A stretch of 64,000 bases of DNA from Planktothrix paucivesiculata PCC 9631 (GCF_900009265.2 NZ_LR735008.1:159758-223757), one strand, 5' to 3'. Positions 33,253 through 42,362 are shown, numbered from the stretch's first letter. Numbers and translations are program-made. The notes: generated by a model not told the origin, from the sequence alone.

Positions 33253-35388
33253 ATGAATTTTTCTAGCAAAACCCATTTGAGGTTTCGGCCTTTAGGAAAA
33301 ATCCGATTAAAAACGGCTTTGGTCTTTCCGTTTATTTTGCAAATTACAGTCGCCGTGGGATTAGTGGGTTATTTTTCGTTTAGAAATGGTCAACAAGCCG
33401 TTGAAAATTTAGCCCAACAGTTAATTCAAAGTGTGAGTGTGCGGATTGAAAATCATGTTTTAGAATATTTTAATAAATCTTTTCAAATTCTGCGAGTTAC
33501 GGAAGATAATATTAAAGCCGGAAATTTAGATTTGAATGATTTTGAAGGGCTAAAACGCTATTTCTGGAATCTGGTGTTAGAGGGAGATTTAGAAAGTTAT
33601 ATTTTTTACGGCAACGAACAGGGAGAATTTATTGGGGTTGAACATTTAGAAACGGGGGAAATTCAGCTAAAAATTCGTACCATTGAGACGGAACCTCTGC
33701 GGCAGATTTACCGTTTAGATGACCAAGGAAACCGGGCTGAATTTGTAAAACAAGCTGAATATGATCCCCGTAAACGACCTTGGTATCAAGTGGCAAAACA
33801 GGCCCAAAAACCAACTTGGACTTCAATTTATCCCTTCTTTTCTCGTCAAAATACAGATACCGCTTTAGGAATATCAGCAGTTTTACCAGTGTTTGAAGAT
33901 GACAGAAAATTGCAAGGAGTTTTATGTATTAATATCACTTTATTAAGAATTAGAGAATTTTTAAAAAATCTCTATATTAGTCCCCATGGACAGAGTTTTA
34001 TTATTGAACGTTCGGGTGATTTGGTTGTCAGTTCTAAAATTGAAAAACCTTTTAAAATTCAATGGAAAGGAGAAGATGCTGAAGTTGAAAGGTTTCCAGC
34101 TAATCAAAGTGAAAATATCACGATTCGCCACACGGCTAAAGCCTTTCTGAAACGGTTTGGTAGTTTTGTGGCTATTCAAAATAGTGAACAAGTCAAATTT
34201 CAACAGAATAGCGAATGGTATTATGCTCAAATTTTACCGATTCAAGATCAAAAAGGACTCGATTGGTTAGTTGTGGTTGTTGTCCCGGAATCGGATTTTA
34301 TAACAGAAATTAAACGCAATACTAAAATGACTATTGCGTTGTGTTTAATTGCCTTGGCGGTAGCAACAGCAATGGGAATTTTAACCGCTAGTTGGATTAC
34401 AAAACCAATTTTTCAACTGAATGAAGCCTCCCATCAATTAGCAGAAGGAGAATTAGACCAACAAGTCAAAGTAGGAGGAATTAAAGAGTTAGATATCTTA
34501 GCAAATTCTTTTAATGGCATGGCGAGACAATTGAAAGAGTCCTTTGATACCTTAGAAGAAAAAGTCAAGGAACGTACCGGACAATTGGCGGACGCTAATC
34601 AAGAAATTGGTACTTTAAATACTCGACTCAAAGCTGAAAATTTACGCATGGGTGCAGAACTCGATATTTTACGAGAAATGCAGCAATTAATTCTTCCTAA
34701 ACCCCAGGAATTAGCGGAAATTAAAGATTTAGATATTGTGGGATATATGGAACCTGCTGATGAAGTTGGGGGCGATTATTATGATATTTTATTTACGCAT
34801 GGAATCGTTACTATTGGCATTGGAGATGTCACAGGTCATGGATTAGAAAGTGGAATTTTAATGGTGATGATTCAAGCAGCAGTTAGAACATTAAAAGAAG
34901 TAGAAGAACATGATCCCATCAAGTTTTTAAATACTTTAAATCGAATGATTTATTATAATATTCAACGAATGAATTCTGATAAAAATTTAAGCTTGGCTAT
35001 TTTAACTTATTCGGAAGGTGTATTGAGTATTAGTGGACAACATGAAGAAATCTTAATTATTCGTCAAGGAGGAAAAGTTGAACGAATTGATACAATGGAT
35101 TTAGGTTTTCCCATTGGTTTAGATGAAAATATTTCTGAATTTATTAATAATACCTTGATCGAATTACATCATGGAGATGGAATCGTCTTATATACCGATG
35201 GTATTACCGAAGCCCAAAATATGGAGAAAAAATTCTATGAACTAGAAAAACTTTGTACTATTATTAGTCAAAATTGGCATCGGGAAGCAGAAGCAATTAA
35301 AAATGCTGTGATTGAGGATGTAAAATCATTTATGGGTGAACAAAAGCAATTTGATGATATTACTTTATTAGTAATCAAAAAGAAATAA
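33253..35388 (+). CDS. Membrane sensor phosphatase: dCache-HAMP-SpoIIE/PP2C (first paralogue)
   Basis: A 711-residue protein. ATG 33253 is chosen over an in-frame TTG at 33220. Layout: membrane helix near 30-55 (FPFILQITVAVGLVGYFSF), an extracytoplasmic dCache-like sensor to about 360, a second helix (MTIALCLIALAVATAMGILT), HAMP (TKPIFQLNEASHQLAEGELD), a coiled coil, then a SpoIIE-type PP2C domain from about 480. Metal-binding aspartates are visible in VGGDYYDILF, GIGDVTGHGLESGI, LYTDGITEA and FDDITLLV. It should dephosphorylate a STAS-domain protein such as the one at 39215-39568. A paralogue of the same layout follows at 36263. Confidence 0.93.
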   Translation: MNFSSKTHLRFRPLGKIRLKTALVFPFILQITVAVGLVGYFSFRNGQQAVENLAQQLIQSVSVRIENHVLEYFNKSFQILRVTEDNIKAGNLDLNDFEGLKRYFWNLVLEGDLESYIFYGNEQGEFIGVEHLETGEIQLKIRTIETEPLRQIYRLDDQGNRAEFVKQAEYDPRKRPWYQVAKQAQKPTWTSIYPFFSRQNTDTALGISAVLPVFEDDRKLQGVLCINITLLRIREFLKNLYISPHGQSFIIERSGDLVVSSKIEKPFKIQWKGEDAEVERFPANQSENITIRHTAKAFLKRFGSFVAIQNSEQVKFQQNSEWYYAQILPIQDQKGLDWLVVVVVPESDFITEIKRNTKMTIALCLIALAVATAMGILTASWITKPIFQLNEASHQLAEGELDQQVKVGGIKELDILANSFNGMARQLKESFDTLEEKVKERTGQLADANQEIGTLNTRLKAENLRMGAELDILREMQQLILPKPQELAEIKDLDIVGYMEPADEVGGDYYDILFTHGIVTIGIGDVTGHGLESGILMVMIQAAVRTLKEVEEHDPIKFLNTLNRMIYYNIQRMNSDKNLSLAILTYSEGVLSISGQHEEILIIRQGGKVERIDTMDLGFPIGLDENISEFINNTLIELHHGDGIVLYTDGITEAQNMEKKFYELEKLCTIISQNWHREAEAIKNAVIEDVKSFMGEQKQFDDITLLVIKKK

Positions 35389-35390
35389 CC

Positions 35391-35463
35391 CCGTTGTTGC
35401 GCCGTTGTTGCGCCGTTGTTGCGCTTCAGCGCACTCTTAAGATAGTGCCGCATCACAACAACG
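35391..35463. repeat. REP-like hairpin upstream of the RAYT gene
   Basis: Tandem GTTGTTGCGCC units run into GCGCTTCAGCGC, then a GATAGTGCCGCATC segment and CACAACAACG, complementary to the GTTGTTG start. The layout and most bases match the copy at 36160-36219 on the other side of the transposase, which is the expected REP/RAYT arrangement. Confidence 0.8.
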
Positions 35464-35559
35464 TAGTTTATAATAGAATGATGCAACCATTGTTGTGAAG
35501 CACTGAATTTTGGGGGCTAAAGTCTAACAACAATTTTACTACAGATAATCAGGAAAAAA

Positions 35560-36153
35560 ATGTACGAGTATCGTAAACTCAACCCTGAACAACGGCAAAA
35601 ATTAATAGAAGAACGCTTACAAAAGGGATATCCACGCCATAGTCCCCCCCATTTAATTGAAAATCAACCTTTTTATCTGTTAACAGCCGCTTGCTATGAA
35701 CATCAACATCGTTTACATACTGTCGCCCGTCGTCAACAACTTTTTCAGGAGTTCTCAGAGGTATTAACTCAGGAAGAAATTGAAATTATAGCTTGGGTGA
35801 TTTTGCCCAATCATTATCATATTTTAACATCAACTGTTGATTTTGAATGGTTAGGGAAACAGTTAAGATTAATTCACGGGAGAACAGCCCGTCAATGGAA
35901 TTTAGAAGATCAGGTCAAAGGTAAATTATGGTGTTGTTATAGCGATCGCGCTATTAGAAATAACCAACACTATTATCAAGTGATCAATTATATTCATTAT
36001 AACCCGGTTAAACATGGCTTTACAGATTCCCCTTATTCTTGGGAAAATAGTAGTGTTCATAGATATTTAGAAGAAAAAGGGAGAGACTGGTTAAGAAATT
36101 GTTGGGTTGAATATCCTGTGCGAGATTATGGTCAAAAATGGGATATTTGTTAA
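35560..36153 (+). CDS. REP-associated tyrosine transposase (RAYT, Y1/TnpA_REP)
   Basis: A 197-residue HUH-fold protein: YEYRKLNPEQRQKLIEERLQ, FYLLTAACYEHQHRL, then AWVILPNHYHILTST with the HxH metal-binding motif, and HYYQVINYIHYNPVKHGF with the family-typical NYIHxNPVKH block that carries the candidate catalytic Tyr. These single-strand transposases excise or copy REP hairpins. Near-identical REP-like hairpins flank it at 35391-35463 and 36160-36219. AGG lies just upstream of ATG 35560. It lies between two paralogous phosphatase genes. The open frame is intact, so it may be active. Confidence 0.93.
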   Translation: MYEYRKLNPEQRQKLIEERLQKGYPRHSPPHLIENQPFYLLTAACYEHQHRLHTVARRQQLFQEFSEVLTQEEIEIIAWVILPNHYHILTSTVDFEWLGKQLRLIHGRTARQWNLEDQVKGKLWCCYSDRAIRNNQHYYQVINYIHYNPVKHGFTDSPYSWENSSVHRYLEEKGRDWLRNCWVEYPVRDYGQKWDIC

Positions 36154-36159
36154 AAACCT

Positions 36160-36219
36160 GTTGTTGTGCCGTTGTTGCGCTTAAGCGCAATCTTAAGATG
36201 GTGCCGCATCACAACAACG
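36160..36219. repeat. REP-like hairpin downstream of the RAYT gene
   Basis: GTTGTTGTG at the left and CACAACAAC at the right pair perfectly. Within is the perfect 16-bp palindrome TTGCGCTTAAGCGCAA, then TCTTAAGATGGTGCCGCATC. It begins 7 bp after the RAYT stop and ends just before the second phosphatase gene. Confidence 0.82.
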
Positions 36220-36262
36220 CATGACAACTGATGATTTATATTCCCCTTTGGAAATAAAGCCT

Positions 36263-38377
36263 ATGTCAAATCAATTTCTCCATCCTTGGGTTAAACCATT
36301 GTTTAAAAAAATTTCCTTGAGAAATCTGCTGATTTTTCCCTTTGTTTTCCAAATTTTTATCGCCGTTGGATTAGTCGGTTGGTTATCATTTGAAAATGGA
36401 CAACGGGCGGTTAATGATTTAGCAAATCAACTCCAAAATGAAGTCAGCGATCGCATTAGTCAACAGTTAGATCATTATTTAGCATTGCCCATTCAGGTGA
36501 ATGAAGTCAACCTGAATCTAATGGAATTGGAATTGTTAAATTTCCAAGATTTGGACAGCATTCGACGCCATTTTTGGAAACAGATGAAAGTCTATCCTTC
36601 CCTGGGCTATTTTAACTTAGGTACGGTGGATAATCTGTTCCTCGGAGTCGGTCGAGAAGATGATGGAACCCTCTATGTAGAAGTAATGAAACCAACGGAT
36701 AACTTTTATTATAACCGTTATTTATTAAATGATCAAGGTGATCCCACAACCCTGATTACTCGCGAAAAATATCTTTATAAAGAAGATAAATGGTATAGTG
36801 ATGCTGTGGCGGCGGGAAAACCGATTTGGAGTAAAATTTATCAGTGGGGCGATCGCCCGGAAGTGATTTCTATTGCTTTTAGTTCTCCTATCTATAATCA
36901 ACAAAAAAACTTAGTGGGAGTGATCGGAATTGATCTAATTTTGACCCAAATTAGTAATTTTTTAAACCAATTAAAAGTTACACCTGCGAGTAAAATTTTT
37001 ATTATAGAACGCAATGGTTTAATTGTTGCGAGTTCCAGTAAGGAAAAACCCTATTTAGAAGTTAATGGAGAAGCTCAACGGTTGAGTGCTTTTCAAAGTA
37101 GTGATCCGTTAATTCAGGGGTCAAGTAAATATCTGTTAAAACGGTTTAGCACCCTTAGCGGAATTCAAAAAGAACAATCTTTAAATTTTAAATTGGATGG
37201 GGAAAATATTTTTGTTAGGGTGAATCCTTGGCAAGATAAATTAGGCTTAAATTGGTTGATTGTAGTTGCCATTCCTGAGTCTGATTTTATGGGAGAAATC
37301 AATGCTAATACTCATAAAACTATTTTATTATGTTTAGTGGCATTAGCGATCGCAACGGGGATGGGAATTTTAATTGCCCATTGGATTACTGAACCGATTT
37401 TGAGATTGAATCGAGCTTCTCAAAAAATCACAACTGGGGACTTAAATCAAGTCGTTAAAGTTAAACGAATTATTGAACTCAGAGAACTGGCTCATTCTTT
37501 TAATAAAATGGCGGATCAACTTCAAGATTCTTTTGAAAACTTAGAACAAAAAGTCATAGAAAGAACGGCGGAATTAGCCTCTGCCCATGCTCAAATTTTG
37601 GTTTTAAATCAACGGTTAAAAGCTGACAACTATCGGATGAGTGGCGAACTAGATTTACTTAAAAGAATGCAGCAGTTAATTCTACCCAAGGCCGAAGAAT
37701 TAGCTTTAATTGAAGGATTAGAAATTGCGGTTTATATGGAGCCTGCCTACGAAGTAGGAGGAGATTATTATGATGTTTTATATATGAATGATGTGGTTAC
37801 TATTGGGATTGGAGATGTCACCGGTCATGGATTAGAAAGTGGAATTTTAATGGTAATGACCCAGGCTGCGGTTCGAGTGCTGAAGGAAATTCAAGAACGT
37901 GATCCAGTGAAGTTTTTAAATATTTTAAACCGAGCAATTTATCGCAATGTTCAAAGAATGAATTCTGATAAAAATTTAACTTTATCACTTTTAAATTATA
38001 AAAATGGGCATCTAAGTATTACTGGTCAGCATGAGGAAATATTAGTGGTGCGTCACGGGGGAAAGGTTGAACGAATTAATACCATAGATTTAGGTTTACC
38101 CATCGGTTTAGATGAGGATATTTCTGAATTTATTGGTCAAGTGATGATTGAGTTAAAAGTCGGAGATATTATTGTTCTTTATACTGATGGAATTACCGAA
38201 GCTAGAAATATGAAAAAATCCCAATATGGTTTGGAAAGACTTTGTGAAGTTATCAGTAAAAGTTGGGATAATTCGGCAGAGAAAATTAAGCAGGATGTGA
38301 TTGCAGACGTTCGACTGTTTATGGGGGAACAAAAACAATTTGATGATATTACCCTCTTGATTTTAAAACAACGCTAG
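36263..38377 (+). CDS. Membrane sensor phosphatase: dCache-HAMP-SpoIIE/PP2C (second paralogue)
   Basis: A 704-residue paralogue of the protein at 33253, with the same order: membrane helix (LIFPFVFQIFIAVGLVGWLS), extracytoplasmic Cache-type sensor, second helix, HAMP (TEPILRLNRASQKITTGDLN), coiled coil and SpoIIE/PP2C domain with VGGDYYDVLY, GIGDVTGHGLESGI, LYTDGITEA and FDDITLLI. The phosphatase half is nearly the same as in the first copy, while the sensor half differs much more, so the two probably read different signals into one output. An in-frame ATG at 36221 directly abuts the REP hairpin; 36263 aligns with the paralogue and is preferred. Confidence 0.92.
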   Translation: MSNQFLHPWVKPLFKKISLRNLLIFPFVFQIFIAVGLVGWLSFENGQRAVNDLANQLQNEVSDRISQQLDHYLALPIQVNEVNLNLMELELLNFQDLDSIRRHFWKQMKVYPSLGYFNLGTVDNLFLGVGREDDGTLYVEVMKPTDNFYYNRYLLNDQGDPTTLITREKYLYKEDKWYSDAVAAGKPIWSKIYQWGDRPEVISIAFSSPIYNQQKNLVGVIGIDLILTQISNFLNQLKVTPASKIFIIERNGLIVASSSKEKPYLEVNGEAQRLSAFQSSDPLIQGSSKYLLKRFSTLSGIQKEQSLNFKLDGENIFVRVNPWQDKLGLNWLIVVAIPESDFMGEINANTHKTILLCLVALAIATGMGILIAHWITEPILRLNRASQKITTGDLNQVVKVKRIIELRELAHSFNKMADQLQDSFENLEQKVIERTAELASAHAQILVLNQRLKADNYRMSGELDLLKRMQQLILPKAEELALIEGLEIAVYMEPAYEVGGDYYDVLYMNDVVTIGIGDVTGHGLESGILMVMTQAAVRVLKEIQERDPVKFLNILNRAIYRNVQRMNSDKNLTLSLLNYKNGHLSITGQHEEILVVRHGGKVERINTIDLGLPIGLDEDISEFIGQVMIELKVGDIIVLYTDGITEARNMKKSQYGLERLCEVISKSWDNSAEKIKQDVIADVRLFMGEQKQFDDITLLILKQR

Positions 38378-38474
38378 GGAAAGCTGATTTCTCTGACTTG
38401 CGATATGAATTTTGCTCCCTCTGGTCAAGGATTTGATTATTTTCTGATTTTAAGTTAGAAAAACATAAGTTTTG

Positions 38475-38503
38475 TTTACTAAACTGTTGAAGTCTGCTAT
38501 AAT
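38475..38503 (+). promoter_or_regulatory. Candidate promoter for the kinase/STAS gene pair
   Basis: TTTACT at 38475-38480 and a consensus TATAAT at 38498-38503 are separated by 17 bp, about 80 bp before ATG 38585. This suggests that the anti-sigma-type kinase and STAS genes can be transcribed apart from the phosphatases. Confidence 0.5.
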
Positions 38504-38584
38504 TTGAAAACTATAAGAGTCCGCGCTTTTGAGTAGGATTAGTATATTATTGATCTAATTAGTTCAGCCAAAGGTTAAGTGATT

Positions 38585-39178
38585 ATGATCCAAATTTTCG
38601 GAGAATTTTTACACCAATTCCCTCCCGATCATGATTCCCTAGAGTTGACCTTTACTCCCACATCCCGACCCATTAAACAGCGTTGGCGAAATAATCGATT
38701 ATCAGCCCATTTTGTTGCCGATTATTTCTCCTCTTTCTTACCTTTGGATGGGGATAACCCGACTCGGGAAAAACGGATTCAAGAAGGGAAAGGAGCGGTG
38801 AGTTATGTGGCTAATGAGTTATTAGAAAATGCCATGAAATTCAATGATGAAAGTGTGAAATCTAAAATCAGATTTGGGATTCATTTTATTGAAGAAGAAC
38901 ACACAGTTACCGCCGCTATTTTTGCCACGAATTCGATTAGCTTAGAAGCAGCCAAAAAGTTTCAGGATTTTATTGAAGAATTATTGCATCAAGATCCTAA
39001 TGAATTATATTTTCATCAAGTTGAACGGAGTGTTGAAGATGACAGCGATAATGCTTCCGGTTTGGGTTTACTCACGATGATTAATGATTATCAAGCGCAA
39101 CTGGGTTGGAAATTTGAATCCATCTCCAATCAAGTGACTCTGGTTTTAGTGACCACAATGGCTCAAGTAACAGTGTAG
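38585..39178 (+). CDS. Anti-sigma-type ATP-binding protein (HATPase, slr1861/DUF6272-like)
   Basis: A 197-residue cytosolic protein with a GHKL ATPase fold: N-box VSYVANELLENAMKFND and G-box NASGLGLLTMINDYQAQLGW. It resembles the SpoIIAB/RsbW-like partner of the cyanobacterial icfG cluster (Synechocystis slr1861) and should phosphorylate the STAS protein encoded 36 bp downstream, opposed by the two PP2C phosphatases. ATG 38585, with AAAGG 10 bases upstream, is chosen over the GTG two codons earlier. Lack of a sigma-binding region cannot be judged by eye. Confidence 0.82.
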   Translation: MIQIFGEFLHQFPPDHDSLELTFTPTSRPIKQRWRNNRLSAHFVADYFSSFLPLDGDNPTREKRIQEGKGAVSYVANELLENAMKFNDESVKSKIRFGIHFIEEEHTVTAAIFATNSISLEAAKKFQDFIEELLHQDPNELYFHQVERSVEDDSDNASGLGLLTMINDYQAQLGWKFESISNQVTLVLVTTMAQVTV

Positions 39179-39214
39179 AATTAGTGTATTTGCAGAATTA
39201 GATAGAGGTAAAAA

Positions 39215-39568
39215 ATGGTATTACAAGAAATTAAAGGTGAAGACCATATTGTTCAATATGATCCCGAATCTGTAACAATTTGTTTTCAAGGAGAACTAAG
39301 TTTAGGGGGGCCAGTTGAATATAAACCGATTAAAGACTTACTCGAAGAAGTAACCGCAACGGAACCAGCAATCATGACACTGAATTTAAGAAGTCTATCA
39401 TTTCTTAATAGTTCTGGGATTAGTTTATTGTCAAAATTTGTTATGGGATTACGGAAAAAACCCAATATTCAATTAATTATTTTAGGGTCTAAAGAAGTAG
39501 CTTGGCAAGATAAATCTTTACAGAATTTAAAGAAATTTCTCCCGGCTTTGGAGTTAAAAGTTGAATAA
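39215..39568 (+). CDS. STAS-domain anti-anti-sigma-type protein (slr1859/SpoIIAA-like)
   Basis: A 117-residue single STAS domain. The strand ESVTICFQGELSL is followed by a helix and the phosphorylation loop LRSLSFLNSSGISLLSKFV, in which the Ser of the N-S-S-G motif matches the site phosphorylated in SpoIIAA. It is the probable switch protein of the cluster: phosphorylated by the neighbour at 38585 and dephosphorylated by the SpoIIE-type phosphatases at 33253 and 36263. The same gene set occurs around Synechocystis icfG and among hormogonium regulators of Nostoc (HmpU/V/W). Confidence 0.88.
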   Translation: MVLQEIKGEDHIVQYDPESVTICFQGELSLGGPVEYKPIKDLLEEVTATEPAIMTLNLRSLSFLNSSGISLLSKFVMGLRKKPNIQLIILGSKEVAWQDKSLQNLKKFLPALELKVE

Positions 39569-39589
39569 TTTTTATTATTTCTATATAAT

Positions 39590-40207
39590 TTAATGACCTA
39601 TGATGAGGCTTAATAATGCAGTCAAACCGAACCCAATAATTATAACCCCTGAAATGCGGTTAATCCACTGTAACGTATGAGTATTGACTTGATCCCGAAA
39701 TAAACTGACCCCACTGACTAAGATTAACCACCAGAGTGCCGACCCTAGAAACACACCAAAAACTAGGGTAGCCGCGTCCCAATAATTGTTTTCATTCCCC
39801 ACCCCTAATCCGGCAAAAATAGCAATAAAAGATAGAATAGTGATCGGATTAGTAACCGTTAGAAAAAAACTTAAAGCATAGGCATTTATAATTTTACCTG
39901 ATGAATTTATTGTTGCTTCTCGGGGATTTTCTAAGAAAATTTTAAATCCTAAATAACACAAAAACAATCCCCCCATCAGCTTTAATTTGAGTTGTTGACT
40001 CACCAAAATATTAGAAATCAGGGTTAATCCAAATCCGGCAAGAAAGCCATATAAGGCATCAGCAGTAGCCGCCCCTAGTCCGGTAAAAAATCCCGCCCAA
40101 TAACCTTGAGATAAACAACGGCGAATACATAAAATTCCAATCGGGCCAACTGGGGCAGCAATGGAAAAACCAATGATTAAACCCTTAGCTAAAAAACTGA
40201 TATTCAT
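39590..40207 (-). CDS. LysE/RhtB-family amino-acid exporter
   Basis: A 205-residue membrane protein with about six helices and the LysE signature near the start: FSIAAPVGPIGILCIRRCLS followed by GYWAGFFTGLGAATADALYG. Members export amino acids such as lysine or homoserine; the substrate here is unknown. ATG 40207 is preferred over a TTG five codons earlier. It faces the STAS gene tail to tail, and its upstream region is shared with the divergent HAD phosphatase gene, including a small hairpin AGCCCT-AA-AGGGCT at about 40235-40248. Confidence 0.9.
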   Translation of the reverse strand: MNISFLAKGLIIGFSIAAPVGPIGILCIRRCLSQGYWAGFFTGLGAATADALYGFLAGFGLTLISNILVSQQLKLKLMGGLFLCYLGFKIFLENPREATINSSGKIINAYALSFFLTVTNPITILSFIAIFAGLGVGNENNYWDAATLVFGVFLGSALWWLILVSGVSLFRDQVNTHTLQWINRISGVIIIGFGLTALLSLIIGH

Positions 40208-40316
40208 AATCAATTTCAACAAAAAAAACTTAGATAGCCCTAAAGGGCTTACTACTGTGTGTCTGTTTGTCTTATGATCACCAATAGATAGATTTAGGAT
40301 AACTCAAAACGGAACC

Positions 40317-41054
40317 ATGATCACCCAAAACACTTTAGTTTTAGCAACGGATTTAGATGGGACATTTTTAGGGGGTTCTCCACAGGAACAACAGAAATTT
40401 TATAACTATTTGCAGTCAAAACGCGATCGCTTATTATTAATTTTTGTCACCGGTCGCAGTTTAGAATTTACCCTGCGTTTATATGAAGAAAAAAACCTGA
40501 TCATTCCTCGACCAGATTATATTATTGGCGATGTGGGAACAACGGTTTATGAGGGAAAAACCTTAACACCCGTTGCCCAAGTCCAAAATTGGATTGCTAA
40601 TCTTTGGGGAAATTCCAGTGAATTTGCTGGAAAAATCTTAGCCGATGAACCGGGATTAACCTTACAACCCCTATCGCCTGAATATCGAGTTTCTTATTAT
40701 TATAAACCCGATCAAAATCAAGACCGAATCATTAAAAAAATTCAAGATGCGGGATTTGATTGTATTACCTCGGGGGATAAGTATTTAGATATTTTACCCA
40801 AAGGCGTTGCCAAAGGTTCAACTTTGCTCAAATTAATGAATTACTTAAATATTGCTTCCCCTCAAGTGATTACATCAGGAGATTCATTAAATGATTTATC
40901 CTTATTTGAAACCGGACTTAAAAGTATTGCGGTGGCAAACTCAGAATTAAAATTAGTCGAAAAAATTAAACCTTTAAAAAATGTTTATTACAGTAATTAC
41001 CCGGGAGTTACTGGAATTTTTGACGGCATTCAATATTATCATCCAACCTTCTAA
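40317..41054 (+). CDS. HAD-IIB phosphatase, sucrose-phosphate phosphatase-like
   Basis: A 245-residue HAD-superfamily Cof/IIB hydrolase. Motif I is LATDLDGTF, motif II IFVTGRSLEF, motif III Lys in LPKGVAKGSTLLKLM and motif IV TSGDSLNDLSLFETG. Length and cap pattern resemble bacterial sucrose-6-phosphate phosphatases, but a related sugar-phosphate substrate is possible. It lies 15 bp upstream of gpsA on the same strand, so the two are probably co-transcribed. A link to glycerol-phosphate or compatible-solute metabolism is only suggested by context. Confidence 0.82.
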   Translation: MITQNTLVLATDLDGTFLGGSPQEQQKFYNYLQSKRDRLLLIFVTGRSLEFTLRLYEEKNLIIPRPDYIIGDVGTTVYEGKTLTPVAQVQNWIANLWGNSSEFAGKILADEPGLTLQPLSPEYRVSYYYKPDQNQDRIIKKIQDAGFDCITSGDKYLDILPKGVAKGSTLLKLMNYLNIASPQVITSGDSLNDLSLFETGLKSIAVANSELKLVEKIKPLKNVYYSNYPGVTGIFDGIQYYHPTF

Positions 41055-41069
41055 AAATATTCTACCATC

Positions 41070-42017
41070 ATGTCTGACTCCTCTGTATCTAATCCACCCT
41101 TAAAAATAGCCATTTTAGGTGCGGGAGCTTGGGGTTCCGCCTTAGCCAAATTAGCTAATTATAATGGTCATACCGTCTATTTGTGGTCACGGCGTTTAGG
41201 TAATTCCTTAGCCGAAAGTATTCACTCTATTGATGTCTTAGTCTCGGCGATTTCGATGAGAGGAGTTACCGCCACTATCGATCAACTTCACAGCCTAAAA
41301 TTACCCGATCAAATTCCGATTGTCACCGCTACAAAAGGTTTAGATCCCGATAGCACTTGTACCCCTTCTCAACTTTGGGGTAGGGGATTTCCTGACCATC
41401 CAATTGTGGTTTTATCCGGGCCGAATTTATCCGCAGAAATTCAACAAGGTTTACCTGCCGCCACGGTGGTAGCCAGTGAAGATTTAGAGGCAGCAAAGAT
41501 TGTGCAAAGGGTATTTGCTTCTAATCGATTTCGGGTTTATACCAGTTCCGATCCGATGGGAACAGAATTAGGAGGAACCTTAAAAAATGTAATTGCGATC
41601 GCGGCCGGGGTTTGTGATGGATTACAATTAGGAACTAATGCTAAATCCGCCTTATTAACTCGTGCCTTAACCGAAATTATTAGAATTGGAACCCATTTAG
41701 GAGGGAAAACAGAAACATTTTTTGGGTTATCCGGTTTAGGGGATATGTTAACCACTTGTAATAGTGCTTTAAGCCGTAATTATCGTGTAGGTTATGGATT
41801 AGCAGCAGGTAAAACCTTAGAACAAGTGTTAACAGAATTAGGGAGCACGGCCGAAGGAGTAAATACCACTAATGTTTTAATTGAAATTGCCCATCGAGAA
41901 CGAATTCCTGTGCCGATTTCTTGGCAAGTTTATCAACTTTTAAATCATCAAATTACTCCTCAAAAAGCCGTAGAATCTTTAATGGAAAGAGATTTAAAAC
42001 CTGAATTTTATCTTTAG
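41070..42017 (+). CDS. gpsA: Glycerol-3-phosphate dehydrogenase [NAD(P)+]
   Basis: A 315-residue enzyme that makes sn-glycerol 3-phosphate from dihydroxyacetone phosphate for membrane lipids. It has the dinucleotide motif IAILGAGAWGSALAKLA, VTATKGLDPDS, VLSGPNLSAEI, the catalytic-lysine region GTELGGTLKNVIAIAAGVCD and LSGLGDMLTTCNSALSRNYR. Slightly shorter than E. coli GpsA, as usual in cyanobacteria. The stop is followed by a hairpin at 42038-42074. Confidence 0.95.
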   Translation: MSDSSVSNPPLKIAILGAGAWGSALAKLANYNGHTVYLWSRRLGNSLAESIHSIDVLVSAISMRGVTATIDQLHSLKLPDQIPIVTATKGLDPDSTCTPSQLWGRGFPDHPIVVLSGPNLSAEIQQGLPAATVVASEDLEAAKIVQRVFASNRFRVYTSSDPMGTELGGTLKNVIAIAAGVCDGLQLGTNAKSALLTRALTEIIRIGTHLGGKTETFFGLSGLGDMLTTCNSALSRNYRVGYGLAAGKTLEQVLTELGSTAEGVNTTNVLIEIAHRERIPVPISWQVYQLLNHQITPQKAVESLMERDLKPEFYL

Positions 42018-42037
42018 AAGCTCACGGCCCCTTGGGT

Positions 42038-42074
42038 GTTTGACCCGACACTTGACTCAAAAGTCGAGTCAAAC
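42038..42074. terminator. Hairpin after gpsA
   Basis: Arms GTTTGACCCGAC (42038-42049) and GTCGAGTCAAAC (42063-42074) pair over 12 bp with one mismatch, 20 bp past the gpsA stop. No strong U-tract follows; a factor-independent terminator is possible but not certain. Confidence 0.55.
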
Positions 42075-42164
42075 CCGATATTTTGGGAATTCTATTTCCC
42101 TAACTCTCCTACACCGTTTGATGATTTAAAATTTTTCTGTCAATCTCTATCTATAGATAGAGGC

Positions 42165-42362
42165 ATGACTAAAGGGACGTACCCTATATTAGTAAGCGTA
42201 CTGGGTGCAATCCTTTATTCCCTCTGGTTAGTCTGGTGGAAACGGAGAGTCAAATCAATCGATTTATCGGTTGCGACTCTCTATTATTTTTTGGGGATTA
42301 TTTTCTGTGCTCCTACCTCGACAAATGGAAAATATCTGCAAACACTTCCCGCTCAGATATAA
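42165..42362 (+). CDS. Doubtful small membrane protein
   Basis: A 65-residue reading from ATG 42165 has one clear hydrophobic helix (YPILVSVLGAILYSLWLVWW) and a second weak one (LSVATLYYFLGIIFC). A longer in-frame start (GTG 42036) lies at the edge of the hairpin after gpsA and is unlikely. The last 17 codons overlap the 3' end of the opposing DUF3616 gene, so the true C-terminus may have been lost. AGAGG lies almost directly before the ATG. No family recognised; could be a remnant or no gene. Confidence 0.3.
   Translation: MTKGTYPILVSVLGAILYSLWLVWWKRRVKSIDLSVATLYYFLGIIFCAPTSTNGKYLQTLPAQI

Noticed and set aside
42036..42164. 43-codon upstream part of the small frame after gpsA
   Set aside because: Its GTG lies at the edge of a hairpin directly after gpsA, and the composition is not protein-like.
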